Assembly: GCA_033557465.1 (NCBI GenBank)
Contig: CM066034.1
Coordinates: 986,893,637-986,957,636 of the forward strand
DNA from: Ichthyophis bannanicus
Lineage: Eukaryota; Chordata; Amphibia; Gymnophiona; Ichthyophiidae
DNA: 64,000 bases
Direction: 5' to 3'
Of the stretch, positions 1-9,466 are shown piece by piece. The position numbers were made by a program, and so were the translations under genes. The notes beneath the pieces were generated by a model that worked only from the letters and a program-made list of their open reading frames with translations, ran no database searches and was not told the DNA's origin. Every line of letters starts with the position of its first letter. The stretch's first letter is position 1.

Positions 1-627
1 GACATCGAAGGAGTCTGTGATGCCACGGAAGTAGATCGCCAGCTGAGCGATATCCTTCACATCTGTCGACTCATCCAAGGCAATCGCGAAGTGCTGACAG
101 TCACGGAAGCGCTGCTTCAAGGTGCCCAAGACGTCGTCCTTCATATCTTCGACGCGGCGAGTGAGGGTCGGAGCAGACAGGCTGACCTTCTCGAATACCG
201 CCTTCTTCTCAGGGCACACTTCGTCGGCGATGGCGAGTACACAGTCCTTTACGAATTCGCCGTCGGTGAAGGGCTTGAGACGAGTTGCGGCGAGGTAGGC
301 AACGCGGTAGCTAGCTGTGGTGTTGCTGGCGGCTGCAGTCTGGGCGGCTGTCACACTCTTCACAAAGAGAGCGGACTGGCGTTGGAGCGCAGACGACACA
401 TGGGTAAACTCCTGCTTCTTCTTGACTGCATCCATCTTGGCGTACTCTGGGTGGACGGACTCGAAGTGGCGCTTCACATTGTAGTCCTTCAGAACGCCAA
501 CGGTCTTCTGACAAATGACACACAGCGCACGATCCTTGTGCAGCGTGAAGAAGAGCTTGTTCCACTCAGGGTTGAAGCCGCGGTTCTCATCGCTGAGCTT
601 GCGCTTCTTGTTCATGGGGGAAGCCAT
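1..627 (-). CDS. hAT transposase, BED zinc-finger N-terminus (partial)
   Basis: Starts at the ATG at 627 (MASPMNKKRKLSDENRG) and stays open for 209 codons to the window edge. A basic N-terminus is followed by a BED-like finger (residues about 22-65): CVIC, then H and H in KRHFESVHPEY. Further on comes LDESTDVKDIAQLAIYFRG, the region typical of GTF2IRD2/ZBED-type hAT transposases with the first catalytic Asp of the RNase H fold. It would cut and paste the element. Codons are strongly G/C-ending (GCC, CTC, GAC, AAG), unlike the AT-rich surroundings, and no stop or frameshift is seen, suggesting a young copy. The dimerisation domain lies outside the window. Confidence 0.85.
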   Translation of the reverse strand, partial: MASPMNKKRKLSDENRGFNPEWNKLFFTLHKDRALCVICQKTVGVLKDYNVKRHFESVHPEYAKMDAVKKKQEFTHVSSALQRQSALFVKSVTAAQTAAASNTTASYRVAYLAATRLKPFTDGEFVKDCVLAIADEVCPEKKAVFEKVSLSAPTLTRRVEDMKDDVLGTLKQRFRDCQHFAIALDESTDVKDIAQLAIYFRGITDSFDV

Positions 628-702
628 GGGGAAAAAAGAGAACAGGAATTCTATCGATAGCTGCAAAAACAGAATCAAAGTTTAAGCCTTATTGCTGATT
701 GG

Positions 703-1022
703 TCCTCTAATTTATTTATTTTATTTAATTTATTTAACTGTATTTATATCCCGCTTTTCACCGGGTCAAAGCGGTGTAACACATAACAAGGGAGGGGGGA
801 TCAAGGGGGGGGGCCATCACCGGTGTCGTGGTCTGTTAGCCAGGTTTCTGTTACACAGAGGATGTCAATCTTATCTGTTGTGATCAGGTCCTGGAGCATG
901 TGATATTTATTCCTAACTGAGCGGGCGTTTATGAGTGAAATGGAGAGGTGGTGGTGGTTTGTGGGGTCAGTGGTGCAGGCTGCGCACAACGAGAAGGGAA
1001 AAGGGCAGCGCAAGTAACTCAC
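703..1022 (-). mobile_element. Internally deleted L2-type LINE fragment inside the hAT leader
   Basis: On the minus strand a short frame encodes SLINARSVRNKYHMLQDLI and ILCVTETWL, the start of an apurinic endonuclease of the L2/CR1 group. It then runs directly into a 3' tail (GCGGGATATAAATACAG followed by taaat repeats at 703-770). Everything between the endonuclease start and the tail is missing. The tail matches that of the tRNA-derived SINE at 3019-3305. The right boundary is uncertain. Confidence 0.65.
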
Positions 1023-1759
1023 TCAAACCTCCGCCTGTAATGTCAGGAGCGCGGGGCCGCGGGAAGTCGGAGGGAGCCGGTTACTCGCCGGCCACTGTGA
1101 GGCTCCCAGATGCAGGAGGAGGGGGGTGAAATTGAGGGAAGAAAAATCTACCTGCAAACGCTGCTGAAAAGAGCAAAGGGGGGAGGCGTCTTTCAGGCAC
1201 TGACAACCGCCCACACCAGCGACTTTCCTAATGCAGTGGGGCATTATCCCACGTTCCCCTCTTGCTCCGCCTTCATATCCTTCGTTCCCCACCCTCCGCT
1301 ACCATCCAGAATGGAGAGGCTGCCAGTTCTAGAGCATCCTGGAAGAATGACCAATCAGAGGGCGCCTGGCGTCAACGAGCCGCCTCCATAGGTCCAATCG
1401 GCACGGTTTGCCCCGCCTTTCTCGGTAGCTCTCCACCTGCAGGCAGGTCCTTAAAATAGGTTGGTGCAGCTGGTGGAAAAAAAGTGCAGTGTGTGGCATT
1501 GCGGAGATGCTGCAGTTGTGTACTTTTCAAAAATAGGCTATTGGTCGCGTTGTAAAAGTTCCTAAATGCAGATATTTTGTGCACAAAGTGCACTTTTGCA
1601 AAGTCACTTCACAGTCATGCCGCGGGCCGCAGATACAATGACGGGAATCCTTGGCGGGCCGCACGTAATGTTAACCGGGGTAGAGCCTCGTGGGCCGCAC
1701 GAAGGGACCTCGTGGGCCGCATGCGGCCCGCGGGCCGCAGGTTGGTGACCCCTGGTTTA

Positions 1760-1965
1760 GGCACTTGATATACCGCCCTTTACTATGTGCATCAGAGCAG
1801 TTTACATATATATACGAACAGGTACTTTTTTATTCCCTTGTCCCTGAAGGGCTCACAATCTAACTGTACCTGAGGCAATGGAGGGTTAAGTGGCTTGCCC
1901 AAGGCCACAAGGAGTGGCCATGGAACTAGAGACCCCAGTCCCCCCAGCCTGAGATTACTTGTCCC
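1760..1965 (-). repeat. SINE/LINE 3'-end fragment
   Basis: Contains gatataccgccctttact and, further right, the block ggagggttaagtggcttgcc followed by cacaaggag and cagcctgagatta. The same block occurs inside the tRNA-derived SINE at 3019-3305, so this is probably a copy of the same family without its tRNA head. No coding potential. Confidence 0.6.
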
Positions 1966-2723
1966 TATGTGGTAACAATGCTTGAAAGTATGTTTGCTGC
2001 ATGCCGTACTTACTTCCTCCCAGCATCCAAGACCAAAGAGCTTTTATTTGCCCATGTTTTGGGAGAGTCGGTGGAAGGAGGGAGAAGAGAAGAGGGTGTG
2101 TGTGTGTGGGGGGGGGGGGGGGTTGTTTTTTTCCTTAACACCTCCACGGCAGCCTTGATATCCCTTTTGCACCGTTGTCCATGATGCACCTTTTGCTATG
2201 CACGCAACACCCCTCTTGCTCTCTGATATGCGTGTGTATCTATCTATCTTATCCATCTGTAAAATAAATATAAAATAAAAAACATCCCCCCTTCCCTGCC
2301 TTGGACATATCTGCTTCACCAGTGCTCCTGATACCACCCAAGCACGCAAACCTAGACACACTATACCCTTCCCTCCTCCCAGTCCTGCCTCGGCTATCCA
2401 CCCAGGCACCATGCGTTATGCGCATGCTCTCCTCTCCCCAGCCCTGACTACATTGGACATCATCATATTAGGTACAGGGGCATATCTTAATTTGTCCATC
2501 AGGAGCCCATTCAGTCCAAGCTGCACCACATGTTTCTAGAGAGCTGTTCAGTGTGGGCTGGTTTCTTGCTGTGCTTTGGCTTTTGTGTTAAAGCTAACTA
2601 TCGCTTGGCCTGTGCTATAAGATGCCGCTTTCAGGAAGATTATATGACTGATCTTTCTAACACAAAGACTGATCTTTTCATGTGTATCTCCTGAACAGGT
2701 CTTTTGTTTTCTGCCTTTTTTAG
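1966..2723. other. No gene recognised; probable intron with simple repeats
   Basis: Upstream flank of the MYND exon. It holds a (TG)n/poly-G tract (about 2096-2122) and a short tctatctatc run near 2238. The last bases before 2724 are a pyrimidine-rich tract ending in tag, a plausible 3' splice site. I see no other exon here. Confidence 0.5.
2096..2122. repeat. Simple repeat (TG)n then poly-G
   Basis: A tgtgtgtgtg run passes directly into an uninterrupted G tract of about 15 bases. Low-complexity sequence, likely length-variable. Confidence 0.9.
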
Positions 2724-2829
2724 GGTCACGGAGGTGTGGACAGTGTAAGCAGGCTCACTATTGCTCGGCAAGCTGTCAGAAGGAGGACTGGCCAGTGCAC
2801 GGTGTTGTGTGCAAACCCGTTAGACAGAT
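2724..2829 (+). CDS. TDRD1: Host exon encoding a MYND zinc finger, TDRD1-like
   Basis: A 106-bp open segment bounded by a polypyrimidine tract plus tag on the left and gtaagt on the right (phase: 2 bases, 34 codons, 2 bases). Its translation begins SRRCGQCKQAHYCSASCQ and ends with DWPVHGVVCKPVRQ. This gives the second half of a MYND finger (C-x2-C, Y-C-x3-C, H-x3-C). MYND fingers mediate protein-protein contacts. Among MYND proteins the closest remembered match is TDRD1 (Q-C-K-Q, Y-C-S, D-W, H, V-C-x-P-V), a multi-Tudor protein of the germline piRNA pathway. Other exons are not seen in the window. SMYD or ZMYND proteins are alternatives but fit less well. Confidence 0.7.
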
Positions 2830-3018
2830 GTAAGTGGGGAAGGAACTGCTTTCACTAGTTTAGTTTAAATGGTAACTGAAAAGTGCTACAAACGTGCAAA
2901 TCCTACCCCCTTTCCCTCCATGAAACCTTTTTTTTTGCATTAGAGACCTATATTTGCAGAATTTAGGATTGTGGTATGGTAGCTCCTTGAGTCCCCTGCA
3001 GCTGTAGCTTCAACATTA

Positions 3019-3305
3019 AAATTTTTATTTATTTATTTAGCTGTATTTATATCCCGCTTTTCACCAGGTCAAAGCGGTCAATTGGGGGATACATTTAACA
3101 CGAGGAGATATGAGACACACACACTAATACATACAGGGAACATGGGCCATGGAGGGTTAAGTGGCTTGCCCAAGACCACAAGGAGTACCTATAGGACTAG
3201 AAATCCCACTCCCTCCAGCCTGAGATTGCTGTCCCCAGGTGGGACTTGAACCCCTGGTCCTCCGGCCTGAAGTACCTTGTCCTAACCACTAGACCACGCC
3301 TCCCA
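3019..3305 (-). mobile_element. tRNA-derived SINE (tRNA-Glu-like head)
   Basis: On the minus strand the head (3305 inward) reads gtggtctagtggttagga, an A-box region like tRNA-Glu, then ggttcaagtcccacc, a B box: an internal RNA polymerase III promoter. The body contains cttgtggtcttgggcaagcc. The 3' end is gcgggatataaatacagc followed by (aaata)n repeats, the same tail as the L2-type fragment at 703-1022. That LINE type probably supplied the reverse transcriptase for it. Appears nearly full length. Confidence 0.8.
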
Positions 3306-3308
3306 CTT

Positions 3309-3510
3309 TAATGCCAACTTGACTTGCTAAGCATCAGGGCTGGCTACTACTTGGATGGGTGACCACCTTGCAATACCAGGTGCTGTAAATTCACTGTCTG
3401 GAAGAAAGGCCTGGTGATCTACTTCTTGATACACCTTGACATGAAAACCCAGGGGCTGGGTTGCCAGGAGTCAGCATTTACTTGACAGCACACATTACTG
3501 CTTGGACAAG
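3309..3510 (+). mobile_element. 5S-rRNA-derived SINE
   Basis: Bases about 3325-3390 resemble the 3' two-thirds of 5S rRNA: gctaagcatcagggctggct, tacttggatgggtgacc and aataccaggtgctgtaaa, including the internal C-box region used by TFIIIA/Pol III. An unrelated tail follows with ggcctggtgatctacttctt, gaaaacccaggggctgggtt and gagtcagcatttacttgaca. The first third of 5S is missing or eroded. The same tail recurs near 45525. Confidence 0.75.
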
Positions 3511-4430
3511 TCAAACAATGCAAAGACCCTTATAAACTGCTCTCAGCCTAGTGCTACTAAAGCAAACAGTTATTTTTGTGCTGTCATTTCACAGTTGAAA
3601 GATACCTACCATGTATGTGCATGCCATTTCAAAGAGACTTTACCATCACCTTTTATTTTAGACAGGTTAAAAGAGAATTGAGTTATTAGTGTAAATTGAC
3701 TTCATAAAAATCCACAAGCTGGGGTCCATTTTTGCTTCCAATTTATTAGGAGATTTCTGGTGCATCTGAAATGAAAAGTTCAGTTGAGTTCTTGTCTGTA
3801 AAACGTTTATATGCAGATCACCCACTCTTTAATTTGTCTCTTGTTTAGAAGTGTTTAGAGCTCAGTGGTTTTGATGAGAGTTAAAGGTGTTTACCCATCC
3901 AGAACAATGGTGAAAAGTCATGGCTTAGAATTGACTTCTTTACTGTTAGTTTGTTTTTCTTCATGCTTCAGTGACTTCCGGGTTCCGAGGTCCGTTTTAA
4001 GTCAGAACTGAGACACTATGTATTATCCTACCGACTGCGTGTGAGAGGGCACATGCAGTTGGTAAGACATAATCAGAATTGCCCTTGGTGCCGTAAATCC
4101 TAGGCTGGTAGCAACTATATACTTGGAGGTTTGGATCTTGCACCAAGAGAAAATTTCAGACATCCTCTGTCATAAAGAGGAAAAGTTGATTTCCAGTTGA
4201 GGTTATAAGGTGATCTGGGGAGGGACCTTGTTTAGCATGTTTCCTTATGACTTGGGTTGATCATTTATTAGATCTCTGTTTGATGCTCTTCGTGGTTCAG
4301 CAGATTAAATGATCGGGTTGAAAGAGAACCAGAGTTTGTCCAATTCAGCCTTCCTCTCATGGGCTTACCATGTGTCCTTAAGTATCTGCATCTGTCGCAC
4401 GTTCAACATCATTTCAGAAATTACTTCTCC
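3511..4430. other. No gene recognised
   Basis: AT-rich sequence without convincing ORFs, repeat tails or splice-bounded exons. Probably intronic or decayed repeat sequence. Confidence 0.4.
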
Positions 4431-5358
4431 CTACTCGTCCCTCCAGTCCAGACGCATAGGTTATGCTTATCCACCGCAAATGGAGATGAGAAACACTGAG
4501 TTGAAATCTCATCTCCTTAAGCAGCCTTTGCACCTATGCCAAGACAGTATTTGTCTCCAGCAGGTGCATAAGCATAGCTTGTACTGGTTGGTGCTGAGCC
4601 ACATTGGGTTGCAGAACCTAGTGGATCTGGGTTCCTCCTCATAGCTACACCTCAGTTTCACCTTTAGGGTCCGCAGGTGGCAGCTGCTCCCTCTTTCCTT
4701 TTCCCCAACTCTTGGGAGAGGGCCGGATGTTGAGCCTTGTTCTATCTGATTACTGTTAAAGCTTGAAAAGAAAGGAGAGGACTTGGACAAAGGGGAGAAA
4801 CCACAGCAAACCGCCACAGCCATCAGGTGCCAATAAAATGGGGTTTCTCTGGTGCCATGGGGAAGCGCTGGTCACAGTGTACATGGGAGGATGCTGAGTG
4901 TGGTTGGTATGCAGACTGTGGCACCCACTGGATCCAACTCTCTCTGAAGTCAGGCTTTGCCGCGGCTGCATGAGGAGAGCACAGCTGCTGTGGATTGGCT
5001 TGCTGGCAGCCCAGGAGCATTGGGGAAGCTTATTGAGGGGCCAGGTGTGGATGTTGGCAGTCCTGTGTGTCTTTCTGGGAATGAAGTTTTCTTCCCAGCA
5101 GCTATGTTTAGAAACACCTTGTCCTGCAGCCCATGTCAACGGGTCCTGGGGTGGGGGCCCTGGTTGGACTGCAGGGAGTTTGTTCTTTTGCTCCATCAAG
5201 ATTGTTTTAAAACAGGACATTGGTACAGAGTCCCTTGTGTTGACTTCGTCTCCATTGGCAAAAGGGCAGCCCTCTTGGTTACAGCTGTGTGTCTTCGTTA
5301 GAGAGAGGTCTTCAGAGGATGAGTATGATTCTTTAGACTCCATGGGGTCTTTGGGGAT
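4431..5358 (+). mobile_element. DIRS-C remnant, left part (old DIRS-like element)
   Basis: The stretch from tctccagcaggtgcataagc to about 4760 aligns by eye with 63450-63680 near the window end: ctccagcagg, the purine/pyrimidine-biased ttcc..ccccaac..ttgggag block, and gatgttgag. Degraded coding-like sequence follows. It ends abruptly at 5358 where DIRS-A1 is inserted and continues at 9659, where gag-like sequence resumes. Stops and frameshifts are frequent, so it is an old copy. Confidence 0.5.
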
Positions 5359-5521
5359 CTCCAGGAACAAGCAGGAATGAGTCTTCACATATGGGTACGT
5401 CGGTACCGACAGAGCCTGCGCGGGAACGCTCCCCAGCTTCCCAAAAAGGAAAGCTTTTGGGAGCATCCCACAGCGCCTGCGCGCTGACTTCCCGCCTTTC
5501 CTAACCAACTCTCCTCAGTTC
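5359..5521 (+). repeat. DIRS-A1 left inverted terminal repeat
   Basis: Begins ctccaggaacaagcaggaat and includes gggtacgtcggtaccgac and gcctgcgcgggaacgctccc. It is the reverse complement of 9467-9658 with few differences. It shares the variant cttcccaaaaaggaaagc with its own right repeat rather than with copy A2. Confidence 0.85.
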
Positions 5522-5738
5522 TTCTTTGCCGCGGAGCCAGCAGGTCGAGCCCTGTCACCGCTGAAAAAGTTCTTTATTTTATTTTATTTCTTTGGTCACG
5601 TGTCTGCCTTCCCTGACTCCGGACCGGTACCGCCGGTCTTTTCTTTCTTTCTTTAAAAAAAAAAAATAAATCGATATTTTTCCTCACTTGGTGTATTTTT
5701 CTTCTTAGGCCTCAGGGCCCACAAGAAACTTTTCCCTC

Positions 5739-7724
5739 ATGGAAAAACCAGCCTCCGGGTTCAAAAAATGCACTAAGTGTAGCGGTACTATTTCTGTTAC
5801 AGATACCCATGAATGGTGTCTTAAATGTTTGGGTCCTGAACACTCCATTCCGGATTGTCCGTCCGTCCTCTCTAATGTCTAAACGGGGGTTACAGAACCG
5901 AGCAGCTAAGCTCCATGTGCTGTTTCCCTCTGTGAGGCACCATCGGTAGCATCGACATCTTCTAGGTCTTCTTCTCCTGATGGATCTCAGGTAACCAAAC
6001 ATAAACCTAGCAGGTCCTCAAAGGGTAGATCTCCCTCTAAGCATAGAGATGCCTCCGTGCTTGCCTTTGAGGATCCTGCACCAGCCAAACAACCCCGGCG
6101 GGAAGCTCCGGCTTCCAAAGCTCCTATGGGGTTACAGGTTGACATCGATGGCACGGTCTCGACCGATCACCTGTTAGATTGCTCTGGGGTACCGGCACTT
6201 TCTCCCGGTACCGACATCCAGGCTTTCATGGCATCCATGGATCAGAATGTTCTGTCCATGCAGCAGGCTATCAAGGCCTTCATTCAAGTTGCGATGCCGA
6301 TGGTACCACAACGAACCCCGTTGTCGGTATCGGCTCCTGTACCGGCACCAGCGCCAATGCCGGTACCGACTGCATCGACATCGACCAGGATACCGACTGC
6401 AGCGGTTCCTTGTCCAGGGCTATTTCTCGGTACCGATCCGGTACCGGGGATGCCCGATGTCGATACCGCTCGATATGCGTATCGAGCGTTAGAAGAGCAC
6501 CCTGATAGGCGATACTTCGATTCCTCTGATGATTCTGATTCATCAGATGACTCTCCTGAAGTATCCATTGCCCTTCCTGAGGAGCCGCCTTCTCCAAAAA
6601 GAAGAATGTCTCCTCCAGAGGACTTGTCCTTTCAAGACTTCATAAGAGAAGTAGCTAAAGGACTTTCTATTTCAGTAACCTCTGAATCAGAGCCTAGAGC
6701 AAAAAAATTAGATATTTTAGGGTACTCTAAGGCTCCTAGAGAGGCTGTCACCTTACCAATTCATGAGATTCTTCATGAACACATGAATGATTTATGGGAG
6801 ACTCCTCTCACCCTTTCTCCTCATTCTCGTAGATTGGACACTATGTATCGTGTCCCTCCTTGTCCTGGATTTCAGAAAACTCAGCTTCCTCACCATTCCA
6901 TTGTGGTGCAGTCAGCTATGAAGAGGTATATAGTTAAAGCATAATGTTCCTTGTAAATGTATACAGAAGTATACAATTGTTCTGTTTAATGTTCAATGTA
7001 AACCGCCCCTGATCTCTGGAAGGGGCGGTATAGAAAAGACTGTTAAATAAATAAATAAATAAAGAGTACAAAGAGACACTCTTCTGCTCCTCCAGGAAGA
7101 GAATGCAGGACCTTGGATGCTTTTGGTAGGAAAATCTTCCAAGCCAGTATGCTTATTGCCAGAATCAACTCGTATAGCCTTTACATGGGTATGTTTCTAA
7201 AAGAAGTTGCACAAAAACTGCACAACTTCCTCCCTTTTCTTCCAGAGGATAAAAGGGAGGAATTCCTCATTTGGCTTAAGCATACTCAAGACATTTCAAA
7301 GTTTTCCAACAGGGCAGCTTTTGACTCCTTTGAAGGTGCCAGCAGAGCCTCAGGCATTGCCATAGCTGCTCGCAGAATTGCTTGGCTCCAGGCTTCTGAT
7401 TTAGAACCCTGGGTTCAAGATGGCTTAGGTAATCTGCCCTGTACAGGTGAAAATCTATTTGGCAAAGAGTGGCAAATAAAAGCCACTCAACTGGATGCAG
7501 AGAACTCTGCTCTGGATAGACTTTCAAAGTCAACCTCCATTCCTGCCAAGAAAAAGATTTTTAAAAAGTCTTTTTACAAAAAGGGCAGATTTCCTTCTAC
7601 TACTTCTGGCCAACAATCTTCTACAGGTCGCTTTGCCACTAAGCGTCAGCAACCTAAGCAGGCCAGGCCTAAGTCTACAGGGGCTGCTGCAACTCGGCAG
7701 TCCCAACCTCCTCAGGGTTTTTGA
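5739..7724 (+). pseudogene. DIRS-A1 gag-like ORF, broken
   Basis: Starts at ATG 5739 (MEKPASGFKKCTKC), giving an N-terminal cysteine finger (C-x2-C, C-x2-C, with H and C following) expected to bind nucleic acid. A frameshift near 5870 ends the first frame. The main body runs 6057-6944: a Pro/Val/Ala-rich segment encoded by repeated ggtaccg motifs, an acidic DSSDDSDSSDDSPE patch, then the conserved EDLSFQDFIREVAKGLSI and RRLDTMYRVPPCPGFQKTQ. An L2-tail insertion at 6926-7061 truncates it. The C-terminal part resumes at 7113 and ends QSQPPQGF at 7724. Structural protein of the particle by analogy with DIRS Gag. Confidence 0.85.
6926..7061 (+). mobile_element. L2-type 3'-tail insertion in DIRS-A1 gag
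   Basis: A 136-bp insert absent from copy A2. It contains gtaaaccgcccctgatctct, ggggcggtatagaaaag and a (taaa)n tail. The 5-bp target duplication aagag lies at 6921-6925 and 7062-7066. A severely 5'-truncated retrocopy. Confidence 0.8.
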
Positions 7725-9210
7725 CTTGATGCTAGAGAACTTAGCCTTTCTGGCTCTACAACAGCCAGAACCTCTCACCATTCCAGGAAGGTTAGCTCAT
7801 TTTGCTCCCAGATGGGAGCAAATCACATCAGAGCAGTGGACCCTCTCCATCATAAGAGAGGGCTACAAACTTCATTTCTCAGACCTTCGTCCCTACACCA
7901 TGGTGAGACACTTATTTATTTATTTAACAAGTTTTTTATACCGCCTTTTCCTTCAATCAAAGCGGTTACAAGACTTCAATTCTCCCACATCTCTTCTCGA
8001 CCTTCTGGGTCAGGAGGTGACTACCCTTCTTGCCCAAGGGGCAATAGAAGAAGTTCCTCTAATTCAACAGGGGTCAGGGTTCTACTCCCCCTATTTTCTC
8101 ATTCCAAAGAAGACAGGGGGATACAGACCCATCTTAGACCTTCAAGACTTGAATCTTTCTCAGCAAGTGAAGGATATCCTCCATGCTTCCAGGAAACCTT
8201 CCACTAGGCGTTCCTATGCTTTTAAGTGGAAAAGATTTTCCTTTTGGTGTGCTGAAAAGGGTCTTGACCTTCTAGCACTACCTTTAACTTCTCTGTTAGA
8301 TTATCTCCTGCATCTTTCCAATACAGGACTTAAGACAAATTCAGTAAGAGTCCATTTGAGTGCTATTGCAGCGTCCCTTAAGCCCATTAATGGACAACCT
8401 ATCTCCCCTCATCCCCTCATTGCAAAATTCATGAGAGGCCTAACTTTAACTAAATCTCCCATTAGGCCTCCTCCGGTGGCATGGGACTTAAATTTGGTTC
8501 TTGGTCAGCTTATGCAGCCACCTTTTGAACCCTTAGCCACTACCTCCTTGAAATTTCTTTCCTGGAAGGTTATTTTCCTCATTGCAGTCACTTCTGCTCG
8601 CCGCATCAGTGAACTGCAGGCCTTAGTGGCTAATCCGCCTTATACAAGGTTCCATCATGACAAGGTAGTCCTTAGGACAAATCCACACTTTATGCCTAAA
8701 GTGGTCTCACCTTTTCATCTTAATCAAGAGGTATATCTACCTGTCTTTTTTCCAGCTCCTCATGCATCCAGTGCAGAGAGGAATCTTCATACTCTGGATT
8801 GTAAAAGAGCTCTTGCTTTTTACTTACAAACGACACAGCAACATAGAAAGTCTTCCCATCTTTTTGTTGCTTTTGATCCTTCTCATTTAGGACTTCCAGT
8901 CTCTAAGAGAACACTGTCTAATTGGATTGCTCAGTGTATTTCTTTCACCTACCAGAGTAAGAACCTTTCTCTGGAGAGCCATGTCACAGCTCATAATGTG
9001 AGGGCCATGGCCACCTCTATGGCTCATCTAAATTCTGTGTCCATCGACCAGATCTGTCGAGCAGCCACCTGGGCCTCGGTTCATACCTTCACAGCCCATT
9101 ACTGCTTGGACAAGGACTCCCGCCAGGATGCCTTGTTTGGTCAGGCTGTCCTCAGACACCTGTTCCATTCTTACACAACTCCTACCCTCCTTCCCTGGAT
9201 GGATGCCTGA
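7495..9210 (+). CDS. DIRS-A1 fused RT-start/tyrosine-recombinase ORF
   Basis: A single 571-codon frame. Its first 80 codons overlap gag in another frame, so the real start is probably later. Residues about 150-220 are the N-terminus of the reverse transcriptase (GFYSPYFLIPKKTGGYRPIL). The frame then jumps straight to the recombinase (QVKDILHASRKPSTRRSYAF). Catalytic features are visible: Arg in SARRISELQAL (about 366), HNVR (about 499) and the final HY in HTFTAHYCLD (about 535). The recombinase would integrate circular DNA copies. The catalytic RT, RNase H and methylase segments are deleted, yet the frame stays open, including 19 residues contributed by an inserted L2 tail. Confidence 0.8.
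   Translation: MQRTLLWIDFQSQPPFLPRKRFLKSLFTKRADFLLLLLANNLLQVALPLSVSNLSRPGLSLQGLLQLGSPNLLRVFDLMLENLAFLALQQPEPLTIPGRLAHFAPRWEQITSEQWTLSIIREGYKLHFSDLRPYTMVRHLFIYLTSFLYRLFLQSKRLQDFNSPTSLLDLLGQEVTTLLAQGAIEEVPLIQQGSGFYSPYFLIPKKTGGYRPILDLQDLNLSQQVKDILHASRKPSTRRSYAFKWKRFSFWCAEKGLDLLALPLTSLLDYLLHLSNTGLKTNSVRVHLSAIAASLKPINGQPISPHPLIAKFMRGLTLTKSPIRPPPVAWDLNLVLGQLMQPPFEPLATTSLKFLSWKVIFLIAVTSARRISELQALVANPPYTRFHHDKVVLRTNPHFMPKVVSPFHLNQEVYLPVFFPAPHASSAERNLHTLDCKRALAFYLQTTQQHRKSSHLFVAFDPSHLGLPVSKRTLSNWIAQCISFTYQSKNLSLESHVTAHNVRAMATSMAHLNSVSIDQICRAATWASVHTFTAHYCLDKDSRQDALFGQAVLRHLFHSYTTPTLLPWMDA
7911..7966 (-). mobile_element. L2-type 3'-tail insertion read in frame
   Basis: A short insert absent from copy A2: (ttta)n followed by ttataccgccttttccttc and aaagcggtt, i.e. 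the tail of an L2-type repeat on the minus strand. It is translated in frame as LFIYLTSFLYRLFLQSKRL within the surrounding ORF. Ends are approximate. Confidence 0.7.
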
Positions 9211-9281
9211 GATCCATAGGAGGACGCAGAACCCTTTCAGGGTCTCATATCCTTGGGGATCTCCCAGACATCTTAGCTAGG

Positions 9282-9400
9282 GAGTCCCCATATGTGAAGA
9301 CTCATTCCTGCTTGTTCCTGGAGATAGCACAGTTACTTGCCTGTAACAGGTGATCTCTGGGAACAGCAGGAATAAGTCTTCACAACCCTCCCACCTCCCC
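9282..9400 (+). repeat. DIRS-A1 internal complementary region
   Basis: Contains catatgtgaagactcattcc, complementary to the left end, next to gcctgtaacaggtgatctct and gggaacagcaggaataagtc, complementary to the right end. It thus carries the joined sequence of both termini, as expected for the template that lets DIRS elements close into circles. Confidence 0.85.
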
Positions 9401-9466
9401 TAGGAGTTGTATCTCTTTTCTATCTTTCCTTTCCTCTCTCTCTCTATTGTCTCAGCTTTAAACTTG

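Larger units (their letters stand above)
1..1754 (-). mobile_element. hAT-superfamily DNA transposon, 5' part (runs off window)
   Basis: Minus-strand element whose outer end lies at 1754, where the minus strand begins CAGGGGTCACCAACCTGCGG, a hAT-like terminus starting CAGGG. The first 130 bases repeat the unit GCGGCCCGC several times. A transposase reading frame starts at 627 and leaves the window at base 1. The 1.1 kb between terminus and start codon includes CpG-rich sequence with CCAAT motifs and an inserted L2-type LINE fragment (703-1022). The other terminus is outside the window, so the 8-bp target duplication cannot be checked; the right-hand candidate is gtttaggc. Confidence 0.8.

Noticed and set aside
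91..660. 189-codon plus-strand ORF at the window start
   Set aside because: Antisense shadow of the GC3-rich hAT transposase on the minus strand, which has the BED finger and catalytic-region motifs.
4756..5508. 250-codon minus-strand ORF across the DIRS-A1 left junction
   Set aside because: It runs through a terminal repeat and degraded gag-like plus-strand sequence; no motifs; best explained as a chance frame.
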